Positions 24,000 to 35,933 of a stretch of DNA of 64,000 nt are shown here, piece by piece. The position numbers and the translations under genes were made by a program. Source of the DNA: Sporodiniella umbellata (taxonomy: Eukaryota > Mucoromycota > Mucoromycetes > Mucorales > Rhizopodaceae); contig JAIXMR010000020.1 of NCBI GenBank assembly GCA_025677835.1, positions 62,001 through 126,000 of the forward strand, given 5' to 3'. The notes beneath the pieces are model-generated. The model had not been told where the DNA came from. It worked only from the letters and a program-made list of their open reading frames with translations, and searched no databases. The stretch's first letter is position 1. Each line of letters opens with the position of its first letter.

Positions 24000-26900
24000 A
24001 TAAGAAAAAAAACGTGTCAACTCTGTTGAACAGGGTACACGCTCTATAGTTACACCTTTAACTTATACTGTGTTATAAAATAATTAGAAGTAAATAAACG
24101 CGTTGCATTTTCTTTTTACTGAAAAAAAAGGTATTGCCTAATTCAAAAAGTAATAGTCATACTGTATCTCGTTTTAAATCTTTGCAAAGATTAAGGTTGG
24201 GTTTTTGACCGCCACAAAAGCTTTCTGCTTATACTTTTTCAAGGCATAGTGTCATTTTGTATTTGCTTTTTATTTTTATATTATATATTCATTAAAATTT
24301 TTCTTTGTAAGAATAGAAGTAAATTCTTTTGCGCCTAATCTATGATAAAACAAGCAACAACAATACACGCGTACTAAATTAAAACAATTAGTTTTCTTAG
24401 CTATTACTGCTACAAATAAACTATATCAAAATTTTATCTACTGTTAGGTGCATTTTTTTTTCATTCCCTTTTCCATGAATAAGATAGCAAGTCAAAAAAA
24501 GTTTCTTGTGTGCTCTTTCCTTTTTTTTTTTTTTTTGAGTAGTCTACCGACACTTTCACTTGCTCCGCTTTTTACTATATCCGGATATTGGGGAAAGTTC
24601 TATGTCTATACAATAGTTGTGTCACCGCTGTGGCAATCTAATTTTCACTACAGTTTTTGATCATATCCATTACTATTTGAATCTAGAATTTCTCTTATAT
24701 TCTTGAATTTAAACAAAGTGTAAATAAAAATTTTGATATGCATTTTATTGAAACGGGTTTTCCTTATTCTCGGCATTCTTCTATTGTTTATACAGTCTCC
24801 GCTGGAACACCATTTGGGTAAAAACATTTGTAGGACACCTGCTAGTTATATTTCAACATATAGCTCATTGCATCATTATCATACTAAACGATTCCTAATA
24901 GATTCTGCAAACAAAAGTTACTTTAAATTTTGAAGTTTATTTTATGTCAGTCGTAGTCTTGACTGCTAGGAATTTGCTCAAGTAGAGAAAAGGAAGAGGG
25001 GTAGGAAAGGAACAGAAGCTTGGATGAACACGACTAGAAAAGAGAGCACGACATTTAAAATCGGCTGTTACTTCAAGACAAGAGAGCCTATAGATGAAGG
25101 AGCGAGTAAGAGCGAAACAGGTTATCAAGCTGATGGGAAGAAAGAATAGACTGATAGTATAGTGAGTATACGTTTGGTTGATAACTCAGTGATTTTATTA
25201 TACAAAAACGCTATGGTGTTTATACCACAAAAACCAGAGTTGAAGATCAATGTATGTGAAGCTAAGAATTTGTTGCTAGCATCAAATAGTATAGTACCTC
25301 TATCTTTGGAAAAGAGATAATCGGATAATGTTGTAACACTATTAAAAAATGTCCTTGTGTTTATTTTAGTGTAGTGGAGTAAAATGTTTATACTAGGTTA
25401 AACCAAACAATCGAATCAAATGCGTTAACTGAAATCGCTACAAGAAACAACAAAATGTTGCTGTTCGAAGTGCAACTTGACAATTTAAAAATAGCGTATT
25501 TCTTTAACCCTTTTTTAGATGTTTGCTAAACATTTTCAATAAAAAAGAGATGAAATGTTGTATTTTTAGAATAAACATCATTACAAATAACAAAATGCCT
25601 AGTTTAAAACAATGTTTGATGTAACGAAGAACATTACAGACTGATGGACCAGCTTATTCTATCAACGTTATAAATATTTTTGTAAAACGTAAATTCTATC
25701 GGCCGCCAATGTTTTATAGGACTGTATTACAAGGAACAGCGTCCAACTCCTCTTGAAGAACAATAAGGATCCTGAGGCATAGATGGCGCCATCACGAAGA
25801 TCGTTTAAAATCTCAGTAAAATACCGTCTCAGATTAGAAACTAATATTGAGTGTTTAGAATAAACGAGTCTCAAAATTATTTAGCTGGGATAAAAGCTGT
25901 CAAGCAAATTTGAGCGCCATTTTATTCAACTGATTCACAATTTAGGTTACTTTTTATGAGCTTGTCCGTCTTTTTTTTTTTAAGAACATCATAGAACCTT
26001 GTCGCTTAAAAATATTTAAGACAATATTCGGCCCTTTAACATTTGTATTATTGTAAAAAGTCTACAGTACAAAAGTCAAGTTTTTTTTAAAAAGAAAAGT
26101 TAGGAGGTTTGTAAAGGTACGCTCGTCTTTAGCTCTAAGCATAACTGCACGGTTTGCAAAAAAAAAAAAAAGAAAACCTTATCACTTTGGTATTGCGATC
26201 ATACAAGACATTAAGCACTTGAAGGCCTTCCAAAGCAATATTATGGAGTCTGAGGAGTACGGTCAATGTACTCACATGTACTTTAAAGTTAAATAAAATT
26301 TTGAAGTGGGACTGGCTTCTGTTTATTCAATGTATGCAGTTGTAAATAGTCATATGTTTATTATAATTGATTCAACTTTTCCTTTAGCCCCTTATTGTTT
26401 ATATCTATCTTATTTACACTTTTGATCCTAAGTACAGATCATTGTTAAATATTAGAAGCGTATTTCTCGGTTAAGCCGTTGTCGCTATTTTTCCCCTTCA
26501 ACCTTAAAATGTACATATCTTGTTTCCATAAAAAAAAAGGGCTAATTTTTATATACAAAAATAAACAAACGAACGCCAGAAAGACTTTGCATTATGGGTG
26601 TAAGCATTTACAGCTCTATTTTCCTTTTTCTTTTTTTCGGCTATCAATTGCAGTTAATTAGGGTGTTAAGCTTTTTTGAGATAGGAGCGTCAGGAGCTCA
26701 CAGTTTAGCCCCTTGCTTTTGCCACTTTTATATGGAAGCTTAAGCTGTTTGAGCAAAATTTCTGAACACTTTTATATTACCCAATACAAAATAATAAGCC
26801 TAATTGAAAAAAAAATCGAAATCCATACTAAAGAAAAAAGTGCAACCAGCGCATGAATATTTGTAGTTCGTATTTGACTAAAATCAGAAAAGAAGTAAAG

Positions 26901-27671
26901 GACCTTTAGTCCCCTGTATCTCACTTTGTGACCTATGCGATGGCGTATCCCCTTTTGTCAGACGTGTCTTACTTCCATTTACCTTTCTTTATTGGGGAAT
27001 TTTTGAAGCCATTTTTAAAATCTACTTCTGTACAAAAAAAAAAAACATAAAAGCAGTCCTCTTCGTTTTGATTTGAATACATCAATATAAAGCAGCATTG
27101 ATGTACTATAAAAAATATTGCCTTGGTGAGTTAAAATAGGTTTCGCTTTTTGAACTCTATGTCTCTTAGGCTCCTAGTTTGTTCGTATAAAATACCTTGA
27201 TGCAAGCAGTCGATCATGTTAGTTTTCTTCTTCCATTATTCTATTTTCCTGTGTGCTTTTTACGATAAGTTTTTTTACACTTAAGGCATACAAGCTATTA
27301 GATACTGAACGACTATGTTTTCATTTGTGAGGATAAAATCAAATATAGAATTGCAATTCATTCAAAGCAATTCAACCAAAATTAGGGAGAGAAGCTCATA
27401 CGCCCCTATTTAGCATAAATTCTGTCAAAAAATTACCGGTGCTTGTTTATTTAAAATCATCTTTTTGTTTAGCCAGTAGAAGCGAACTGGCATACAGGAC
27501 TTACTCTTTGTTTTTAAAATAAACAATCAGACAAAAAATAGAAAAAGAGAAGCAATGTCTAAAAATTGACAATTTTACAATATAGCATCATGGCTAGGGA
27601 ACTTTTTGTTTTATTAATAATATAACACAAGAGTATAATTTTATTTTGAGTTTATAATAAAAAAAAAAAGA
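24000..27671. other. 3.7-kb gene-poor AT-rich stretch
   Basis: Between convergent transcription units (pathogen-related + and the 793-aa membrane protein -). Only short, unconvincing open frames and A/T tracts. No repeats or RNA genes were recognised by eye. Confidence 0.55.
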
Positions 27672-30053
27672 TTAAGAGCCTCCATTTAAGTATTTACTTT
27701 TCTCTATTTGAGCAGGGGTCATATCGGTTGCCATCCAAGGTATACCACCCCTAGTTTTCTTTTCTTTTTGCTTTGTACTAAAGAAGTTCTTTCTTTCATC
27801 AGATGTCGAGTTTTTGGTATCCTCCAGTTCGTCCTGAGCAGATTGTGATACAGACAGTCTAGAAGCAGTGTTTGTGTGTGATCTTCTGTTCCATGTCGAT
27901 GAATGGTTTCTGCCGTTAGTTCCAAAAGCAGTCGAAGTGCTGTTTGTACCACTGCTTCGTCTGCTTTTCAAGTCATCGGAAACACTTGGAAGTTCTTCAT
28001 GAGAATTTGCAGCAAGTATTTTGTTACTGCCCATGGTATTTGCTTTTGAATATCTAGGATCCATCCATTTCTGAGGGGATTCGTTTTCTGGAACTACAGT
28101 TCGGATGGTTGATGAAGAAAAAGAAGCGACAGGCTCTGGAGCAGGAAGCACTTCATCCGATAACGCGGAAGAACGCGCAAACTCCGTAGTCTTTTTAGCT
28201 TGTTGACTAATTAATGATTTGGTCAAAAGGGATTGTCGAGGAGAGCTTAATTTATTAGTTCCTAAGGGTTGCATGGAGCCTGCTCCATCTAGGTCTTCAC
28301 TGACACTGGGCTCACTTTTTTCATAGCTTTCCCAAGTGGTTTGTAATGCTTGACGAAGGGCATCCACTTCCTTTTCTATCTCCTCATTCTCCATAAACGA
28401 CATTGATTGCCTTACAATAGCAGAGTCTGCTTCAACCTTCTGAGACGATTCGGGTGATAATTTTCTTTGCCTTTCACTCGTACTAGAGTGTATAGAATTG
28501 TTTGTTAGACTACGTTGAGATACATAGGTTCTCCTGCTGCTTTGGCGACTGATATTGACTGTCTCTTGAATCCCTTTTCCTACATCCAGTTCCATTTTTT
28601 GGCTATCACTTGGCAAGACTTTGTTAATACTAGTCAAAGAAGAAGAATGATCAAACAGTCCTCGAAGCGACTTATTCATGCCCTGTGTGGCACTCGCTGT
28701 GAAACTTTTCAAGGCGCTTTTCCCAAGAGTCTCCTTTTTTGTGGAATTATGGCGAGAAATAGACTTGTTGGTGTTTTCTTCTTTTGTAAAAACCGCCGCA
28801 CTTCTCTTTGACAGTGTATCGTAGATAGAGAATATAGAGTTGTTAAGAGATGCTCGGTACTGAGGAGCTTCTGAATAGCCTGCGCTGGAAGATTCAACAG
28901 TGGGAGTCAAAACACCCTTTTCTGGAAAAACACTTTTTTCAGACCATTTGCTGATATCTATTGTATTAAGTTGTCCTTTTTCTTTACTGCCTGTAGCCGG
29001 TAAAGGCCCTTGATCGTTTGTAAATGAGTACTCTTCAGGAACTAAAACGCTTTGACGAAACAGGCGTTTAACAGACCCAGAGCTGATGGTCATATGTTCA
29101 TTACTTGTATATACACGACTCGATCGAACGGTTGAAAACTTGAGCTGTTCGTGTTTTGAAGGCACTGAAGGCAGTTGATCATGGTCAATTATCATTGAGC
29201 GTGCTCTAGACTTCCGTGACGCAGATCTTATAATACGTTGAGCCGCAAGAAAAGATTCCTCACTATCTAGTATAATATCGTCTTGGGGTGTGGAGTGAGT
29301 TGTGCTGGATAGAGACATTTTAAGTTCAGGAAGTGGTTCTGTTGACTGGAGCAATTGTGGTAGGACAGGTTTCATAGGTTCACAATCTTCAATTTCTTCT
29401 TTGGAGTGACCTTTAGAGAAAGATTCCTCTGTGAATATAGTTTTTGAGTCTTTTGTCGGTTTTCGTATAGACTGTCTTAAGCTCTTTTTCATAGTACATG
29501 CTTTTTTCTGAATATTGGCTGCTGCATTTGAAAAAGAGTCCAAATCAATAGAGATAAACCCGTTGTTGCTAGGAAACTCCGTACTCTTACGATTTTTTCC
29601 TGCTTCTTTGCTACTACTAGAATATATATTGTAGAATTCCGAGGTATCGTTATCCAGCTCTGTCTTTGCTGCAAAAAAAGAGGTTGTGGGAGGTGGCATT
29701 GGCAATGAAATCTTGATCTCCTGAAGTGGTTCAGGGGCATCTTGAACAGGAGCGCTTTGGAATTGAGTGGCGGCTGTGGAGGTGGTGACAAACGAATCCT
29801 GGATAGCCTCAATATCTTTTGTTTTTATTGCTGAGCCTTTTGGCTGCTGCCCTGTCACAAGTGTTTCCACAGACTTGATAGAAGCACTTTTTTCCATTTG
29901 GCTATTGACATGAATGTGATATCTTTTACGAAATCTTCGCAAAAAAAACAGTGCAAAGATGATGATAAGGAAACCTAATATTGCAATGACTACTATGGAC
30001 CATACTGGGGCTGCTTTTATAAGCGAGTTGTCATTTGAGCCAGCTGGATCCAT
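27672..30053 (-). CDS. Single-pass membrane protein with long Ser-rich cytoplasmic tail, unknown function
   Basis: One uninterrupted ORF of 793 codons, unusual in this intron-rich window. A short N-terminal stretch (MDPAGSNDNSLIKAAP) precedes one strong membrane helix at about residues 18-39 (WSIVVIAILGFLIIIFALFF), then the basic stop-transfer RRFRKRYH. This favours an N-out, C-in orientation with almost no ectodomain; there is no cleavable signal peptide. The remaining about 750 residues are low-complexity, rich in Ser/Thr/Glu/Lys, with many Arg-x-x-Ser basophilic kinase sites (RQSIRKP, RRSSGTNS, SRQSSRRT) and short predicted helices only. The C-terminus is more ordered (GIPWMATDMTPAQIEKSKYL) and may be a conserved peptide. 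I recognise no family. It could be a plasma-membrane or ER scaffold regulated by phosphorylation. Confidence 0.85.
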   Translation of the reverse strand: MDPAGSNDNSLIKAAPVWSIVVIAILGFLIIIFALFFLRRFRKRYHIHVNSQMEKSASIKSVETLVTGQQPKGSAIKTKDIEAIQDSFVTTSTAATQFQSAPVQDAPEPLQEIKISLPMPPPTTSFFAAKTELDNDTSEFYNIYSSSSKEAGKNRKSTEFPSNNGFISIDLDSFSNAAANIQKKACTMKKSLRQSIRKPTKDSKTIFTEESFSKGHSKEEIEDCEPMKPVLPQLLQSTEPLPELKMSLSSTTHSTPQDDIILDSEESFLAAQRIIRSASRKSRARSMIIDHDQLPSVPSKHEQLKFSTVRSSRVYTSNEHMTISSGSVKRLFRQSVLVPEEYSFTNDQGPLPATGSKEKGQLNTIDISKWSEKSVFPEKGVLTPTVESSSAGYSEAPQYRASLNNSIFSIYDTLSKRSAAVFTKEENTNKSISRHNSTKKETLGKSALKSFTASATQGMNKSLRGLFDHSSSLTSINKVLPSDSQKMELDVGKGIQETVNISRQSSRRTYVSQRSLTNNSIHSSTSERQRKLSPESSQKVEADSAIVRQSMSFMENEEIEKEVDALRQALQTTWESYEKSEPSVSEDLDGAGSMQPLGTNKLSSPRQSLLTKSLISQQAKKTTEFARSSALSDEVLPAPEPVASFSSSTIRTVVPENESPQKWMDPRYSKANTMGSNKILAANSHEELPSVSDDLKSRRSSGTNSTSTAFGTNGRNHSSTWNRRSHTNTASRLSVSQSAQDELEDTKNSTSDERKNFFSTKQKEKKTRGGIPWMATDMTPAQIEKSKYLNGGS

Positions 30054-31220
30054 CTCTTTTTTTTTTTTTTTTTTGAAAACACTTATTAAAGGCCCAACAT
30101 AGCAATTAGGAGAAAATATATGATCCTTACTAGTTTTTATTCTAAATTAGTTAAGATTGTATGAAAGGAATGGAGGCAAAGAGATGAAAAGAGAAAAAAA
30201 TAAAAAGAGAAAAAGAGAAGTTATATCATCGTCTTTAGTATAATTTAAACAGAAAGACAAGGATTAAGAGATAAAAGAAGCAAAACGATTAGGAGAATTA
30301 AAAGGAGACATAATGTACAAAGGTGCATGCTTAGGGGGGAGGGGAATAACAAAACCCACCTAAAAAACCCGACATGCAAAAAAGGGGAATTTTAGGGTTG
30401 CTCCAACACGTGCATAATGGCAAAGACTACATAATGAAGTATAGTAATTGTAGCTTCAGCGAAGCTATGCAGATAGGCCTGCTATTTAATTTACGCCCTA
30501 TTATTCTTCTCTTCTGTCTCTTTTTGCTTTCTAATACACTGACATTTAAGTGCAAAAAACAAAAAAGCAAAACAGAGTCTTTTTTTTTGGATTCTTTTAT
30601 GCAACCACCAACCTTGAGAATGGTATCAAAAAATCATCGCCGTTTTTTATTAGTATTCTTTATTTTGTAAATTTTTAAAAATAAATAACAGCGAATTATA
30701 TAAACCATTAGCAATAACACTTGCACATTAAAAATCCTCTTAAAGTTACGTATGTAGAGTGCAAGTGAAATAAGGAAAAATATAGCCTCGCGATTTTTCA
30801 AACACCAGTCAGTGATACTGCTAATGAAAAATGAGAGAACATTTTATGCTTTTCTCGATTAGGTATTGCCAAAATACCCCAGAAAGCCTTGAGTTTGTAT
30901 CAGTTGATATATATTGAAAGAACAAACTATTTTACTTTAAAAAAATTTCTTGTTTTTTTATTATGCTCAGTTGTAGCATTGTTTTAGCTGTTTTAACAAA
31001 GAAGTATAAACATTCTCATATATTCGAGCTTGAAGTTTCTTTGAGTAGATGCTTTTGAACCTGTAGCGTAATCTCACAAGATTTTGCGCTAGTAACTTGT
31101 AAAAGTGGTGTTTTTCCATTTATGCTAACGTCAAAATTAAAAAATAAATGTGGTATAAGAGTGGCTTATGTGTTTAGTTTTCTTTTGAAAAAAGTATCCA
31201 GCAATATTTGACTATACAAC
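30054..31220. other. Divergent intergenic region
   Basis: About 1.2 kb upstream of both the membrane-protein gene (-) and the EFM7-like gene (+). A plus-strand ATG frame at 30374-30670 encodes a hydrophobic, low-complexity peptide that I do not regard as a gene. No other feature seen. Confidence 0.55.
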
Positions 31221-32184
31221 ATGTCACACCATTCGGATGAAGACGATGGCTTTGCTGGCGATTTGTTTGGTGTAAGAAATAGGCCTGACTGGCGCAAAAA
31301 AGTATTCATTCTGTATAGGCTGAAAGCGATGATGATGTAGTTCAAGTAGCTCCTTCTTTTGAAGTATATGAAAGAGAGCTGGCTTCAACCAGTAAGTGGC
31401 TTCATTTCTTCTTTTTTCTCTCTTTTTATGATTTTTCTTTAAACGAGCAACTGTAAAATATGTTAGATGACTTACCATTGCTTTGTAATCAGGCGATCTG
31501 CATCGACAATTAAAAATCAAATTAGTCGGCTCACACCCACTGTGGGCTCATCATTTGTGGAATGCTTCAAAAGTATTTGCTGGAATGTTTGATGAGAATC
31601 CGTTGTTAGTGAAAGATAAAAGTGTTTTGGAACTTGGTGCTGGTGGTGCTTTACCCAGTTTAGTAGCAGCCATCAATGGAGCAACGAAAGTGGTTGTTAC
31701 AGATTACCCAGACAAAGATTTAATTGAAAACATCGAGTTTAACGTAAAACAAAACACACCCGACTTGAATGTCCAAGTAGAAGGCTATATTTGGGGTACT
31801 AATACAGACAAACTAAAAGAAGCTCTGCCGTCTGGACAAACTACCTACGATGTTATTATCCTGAGTGATTTAATATTCAACCATTCTCAACATCATGCTA
31901 TGCTCAAAACATGTCGAGAGCTTTTGACACCTCATACTGGTCGTGTCTATGTATTTTATACTCATCATAGACCACAATTCGCTGAGCGAGATGTTCAGTT
32001 TTTCAGTATTGCCCAACGTCCAGTTGTTGAGGGCCTAGACGATGAAGATAGAGATCTTTTGGGTTATGGATTCAATGTAGATAATTTCTTAACGCGACGT
32101 ATGGGAGTAATGTTTGAAGAAGATCCTGGGGATGAAGAAGTCCGTGCCACAGTACACGGCTGGCAGATGTGGCTACAATCATAG
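31221..32184 (+). CDS. EFM7: Protein N-methyltransferase, EFM7 (NNT1)-like
   Basis: Three exons (31221-31271, 31319-31391, 31493-32184) give 271 aa. A seven-beta-strand SAM methyltransferase: GSHPLWAHHLWNASKVFAGM leads into motif I VLELGAGGALPSL (about residues 84-97), then VVVTDYPDKDLIENI (the acidic ribose-binding strand) and YDVIILSDLIFNHSQH (post-motif II). The last has the SDLIFNHSQH signature of the Efm7/Nnt1 group. Yeast Efm7 methylates the N-terminal Gly and Lys of elongation factor eEF1A. The acidic start MSHHSDEDDGFAGDLFG-AES also resembles family members. Cytosolic. Both introns have consensus GTAAG donors. Confidence 0.9.
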
Positions 32185-32901
32185 AGTAGAAGTAGTTTTT
32201 TTTCAACAAATAAAAGCCAAACATGTACCTTCCATATGTGTTTTTTGTAGTACCGGCGAAAGGCGAAACATATTGATTATACTTTCACTGAAATTGCCTG
32301 AAGTATTAGGGGTTAAGTCTTTCGGTGTGGTCAATAAATAAATGAAATCTATTCGCTAGCCCACAGAAATTTTAAACTTTTGTGCTCCAAAAAAAAAAAA
32401 AAACCGCCACCTAATACATATATGGTCATACCACATAGCTCCTATTTGACCAAAGCAACTTGACGATTCGCACAGGAGTCTTGGTTCGGATTTGTTTGAT
32501 CTTTTTTTAGAATTTGGTTTGACGATTTTAATAATACACTATGAAGTTTCTGTACGCTGACCGGCGGGAGAGTAGCGACCTTGTCCTTGAGATAGGATCT
32601 TTAGCAAAACAAAAAGCGAAAAAAAAAGTAAGCTAGGCTCATACTTTGACACAAACAACTGCCGGGGAGGACTTACGACCTTTATTTAGTTTGTAATACC
32701 TTTTAGTATATGTGTTAGGTAAAAGACATAAATCAAAGTAATCGGTTTTGCCAACTTAGAGACAAACTACAAAGCTCTACAATAGTTTTTTTAAAAAAAA
32801 ACAAAAAGTATTGACTGAAACCTGTTGCTAACTATCCGTATCAGGAGTAGCTGAGAGGTGATCAGCAAACTACTACACTGAGCACGTGCTTCAAATTCAG
32901 A
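32185..32901. other. Spacer between EFM7 and the inverted-repeat element
   Basis: About 0.7 kb, AT-rich. A run of A is present near 32390-32403. It presumably contains the EFM7 3' end. No gene seen. Confidence 0.55.
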
Positions 32902-33275
32902 AGAAATAAAAATTGCTTAATTAGAAGTGAAATGTCGGCCAATCAGAAATTAAGTTCTGCTCTTAAAGGAACAAAACGTCGTTCAATCAAAAATAAGCTT
33001 TCGCTGCCACAGAAATAAAATGTCGCCTCTTAGTTTTCCTGAGGAAACTTTTGATTATCTTTTTCTCATAATATCTATTGTAGCCTTACAGGATGAAGAA
33101 CTCTTTCTTTTTATGAAGATGGATAAAAAAAAATATTTAAAATCATTTGCAACTATGTCGATTATTCTCAATTATTTTAAACAAACAGCAAAATTATGCG
33201 GCTAGACCTCTCCCCAAAAAATGAAACATACGGACTCAGGCACAAAAAAAAAAACGATGACGTTGTACTTTTTGC
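32902..33275 (+). repeat. Left inverted terminal repeat (about 374 bp)
   Basis: Starts with AGAAATAAAAATTGC and ends with CGATGACGTTGTACTTTTTG. The same sequence in the opposite orientation is at 37884-38533. It includes 44-bp phased subrepeats at 32932, 32976 and 33020 and a 61-codon open frame from 33020. It lacks the outermost subrepeat seen at the other end, so it looks truncated on the outside and deleted internally. Confidence 0.88.
32932..33025 (+). repeat. 44-bp phased subterminal repeats with core RYGTCGNYCAAYCARAAAT
   Basis: Starts at 32932 (ATGTCGGCCAATCAGAAATT), 32976 (ACGTCGTTCAATCAAAAATA) and 33020 (ATGTCGCC) are exactly 44 bp apart. The right repeat repeats the pattern in reverse orientation and adds a further outer copy ATGTCGCCCAACCAGAAATA. 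Regularly spaced subterminal motifs of this kind often serve as transposase-binding sites; that role is inferred. Confidence 0.8.
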
Positions 33276-33347
33276 ATTTTTAAGCATGACGTTACATTTT
33301 TGTATTTAAAAAAAGTTCTTGCAAAAATTAGTATTGCAAATTAAAAA

Positions 33348-35839
33348 CTACAAATGAATATGGAATAGGTACTGACGGCAAGTAATTATAGGAAGCAAGC
33401 TAAACAAATCAGACCAGCCACAGTTGTACTTTGCTTTTATAATGTGGTATGTTCTTTCCAACCAGGAGAGCATCTTAACATTAGATGTAAAGACGGGCCA
33501 ACTAGGCATGATGGGCTTATCCTCTTGAGATGTAAATCTCCTGACTCATCGCCGTTCTTTTGACTTTCTCTTTGCATATACCTGAACACGTTGATGGGAT
33601 ACCAGCGAGTTTAGTTTATATGTAAGAGTGCCACGTTATAGAAGCTTCAAACAGAGACAAATAATACAAAAGACAATTTATGTAACTGTATAAACAAAAA
33701 CTACAAATGAATATGGAATAGGTACTGACGGCAAGTAATTATAGGAAGCAAGCTAAACAAATCAGACCAGCCACAGTTGTACTTTGCTTTTATAATGTGG
33801 TATGTTCTTTCCAACCAGGAGAGCATCTTAACATTAGATGTAAAGACGGGCCAACTAGGCATGATGGGCTTATCCTCTTGAGATGTAAATCTCCTGACTC
33901 ATCGCCGTTCTTTTGACTTTCTCTTTGCATATACCTGAACACGTTGATGGGATACCAGCGAGTTTAGTTTATATGTAAGAGTGCCACGTTATAGAAGCTT
34001 CAAACAGAGACAAATAATACAAAAGACAATTTATGTAACTGTATAAACAAAAACTACAAATGAATATGGAATAGGTACTGACGGCAAGTAATTATAGGAA
34101 GCAAGCTAAACAAATCAGACCAGCCACAGTTGTACTTTGCTTTTATAATGTGGTATGTTCTTTCCAACCAGGAGAGCATCTTAACATTAGATGTAAAGAC
34201 GGGCCAACTAGGCATGATGGGCTTATCCTCTTGAGATGTAAATCTCCTGACTCATCGCCGTTCTTTTGACTTTCTCTTTGCATATACCTGAACACGTTGA
34301 TGGGATACCAGCGAGTTTAGTTTATATGTAAGAGTGCCACGTTATAGAAGCTTCAAACAGAGACAAATAATACAAAAGACAATTTATGTAACTGTATAAA
34401 CAAAAACTACAAATGAATATGGAATAGGTACTGACGGCAAGTAATTATAGGAAGCAAGCTAAACAAATCAGACCAGCCACAGTTGTACTTTGCTTTTATA
34501 ATGTGGTATGTTCTTTCCAACCAGGAGAGCATCTTAACATTAGATGTAAAGACGGGCCAACTAGGCATGATGGGCTTATCCTCTTGAGATGTAAATCTCC
34601 TGACTCATCGCCGTTCTTTTGACTTTCTCTTTGCATATACCTGAACACGTTGATGGGATACCAGCGAGTTTAGTTTATATGTAAGAGTGCCACGTTATAG
34701 AAGCTTCAAACAGAGACAAATAATACAAAAGACAATTTATGTAACTGTATAAACAAAAACTACAAATGAATATGGAATAGGTACTGACGGCAAGTAATTA
34801 TAGGAAGCAAGCTAAACAAATCAGACCAGCCACAGTTGTACTTTGCTTTTATAATGTGGTATGTTCTTTCCAACCAGGAGAGCATCTTAACATTAGATGT
34901 AAAGACGGGCCAACTAGGCATGATGGGCTTATCCTCTTGAGATGTAAATCTCCTGACTCATCGCCGTTCTTTTGACTTTCTCTTTGCATATACCTGAACA
35001 CGTTGATGGGATACCAGCGAGTTTAGTTTATATGTAAGAGTGCCACGTTATAGAAGCTTCAAACAGAGACAAATAATACAAAAGACAATTTATGTAACTG
35101 TATAAACAAAAACTACAAATGAATATGGAATAGGTACTGACGGCAAGTAATTATAGGAAGCAAGCTAAACAAATCAGACCAGCCACAGTTGTACTTTGCT
35201 TTTATAATGTGGTATGTTCTTTCCAACCAGGAGAGCATCTTAACATTAGATGTAAAGACGGGCCAACTAGGCATGATGGGCTTATCCTCTTGAGATGTAA
35301 ATCTCCTGACTCATCGCCGTTCTTTTGACTTTCTCTTTGCATATACCTGAACACGTTGATGGGATACCAGCGAGTTTAGTTTATATGTAAGAGTGCCACG
35401 TTATAGAAGCTTCAAACAGAGACAAATAATACAAAAGACAATTTATGTAACTGTATAAACAAAAACTACAAATGAATATGGAATAGGTACTGACGGCAAG
35501 TAATTATAGGAAGCAAGCTAAACAAATCAGACCAGCCACAGTTGTACTTTGCTTTTATAATGTGGTATGTTCTTTCCAACCAGGAGAGCATCTTAACATT
35601 AGATGTAAAGACGGGCCAACTAGGCATGATGGGCTTATCCTCTTGAGATGTAAATCTCCTGACTCATCGCCGTTCTTTTGACTTTCTCTTTGCATATACC
35701 TGAACACGTTGATGGGATACCAGCGAGTTTAGTTTATATGTAAGAGTGCCACGTTATAGAAGCTTCAAACAGAGACAAATAACACAAAAGACAATTTATG
35801 TAACTGTATAAACAAAAACTACAAATGAATATGGAATAG
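33348..35839. repeat. Tandem array: seven 353-bp units plus a 21-bp partial unit
   Basis: Units begin with CTACAAATGAATATGGAATA at 33348, 33701, 34054, 34407, 34760, 35113 and 35466, each exactly 353 bp apart; a partial eighth runs 35819-35839. By eye the units are identical apart from a T-to-C change near 35783 in the last full unit. Each unit contains a small perfect hairpin GAGAT-GTAA-ATCTC. No open frame crosses units usefully. Confidence 0.97.
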
Positions 35840-35933
35840 AAATATTGATAAACGAATATAATTTTGACATTTTTTTTCACTGATAATAATGAGTGTATAA
35901 ATGCATAAATGGAGATATTAGTGTTCATAGGAG

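Noticed and set aside
30374..30670. 98-codon plus-strand ORF
   Set aside because: Low-complexity hydrophobic product in a divergent promoter region, no splice signals or family resemblance.
33348..35839. CRISPR-like array
   Set aside because: Units are 353 bp and contiguous with no spacers, in a eukaryotic genome; it is a plain tandem repeat.
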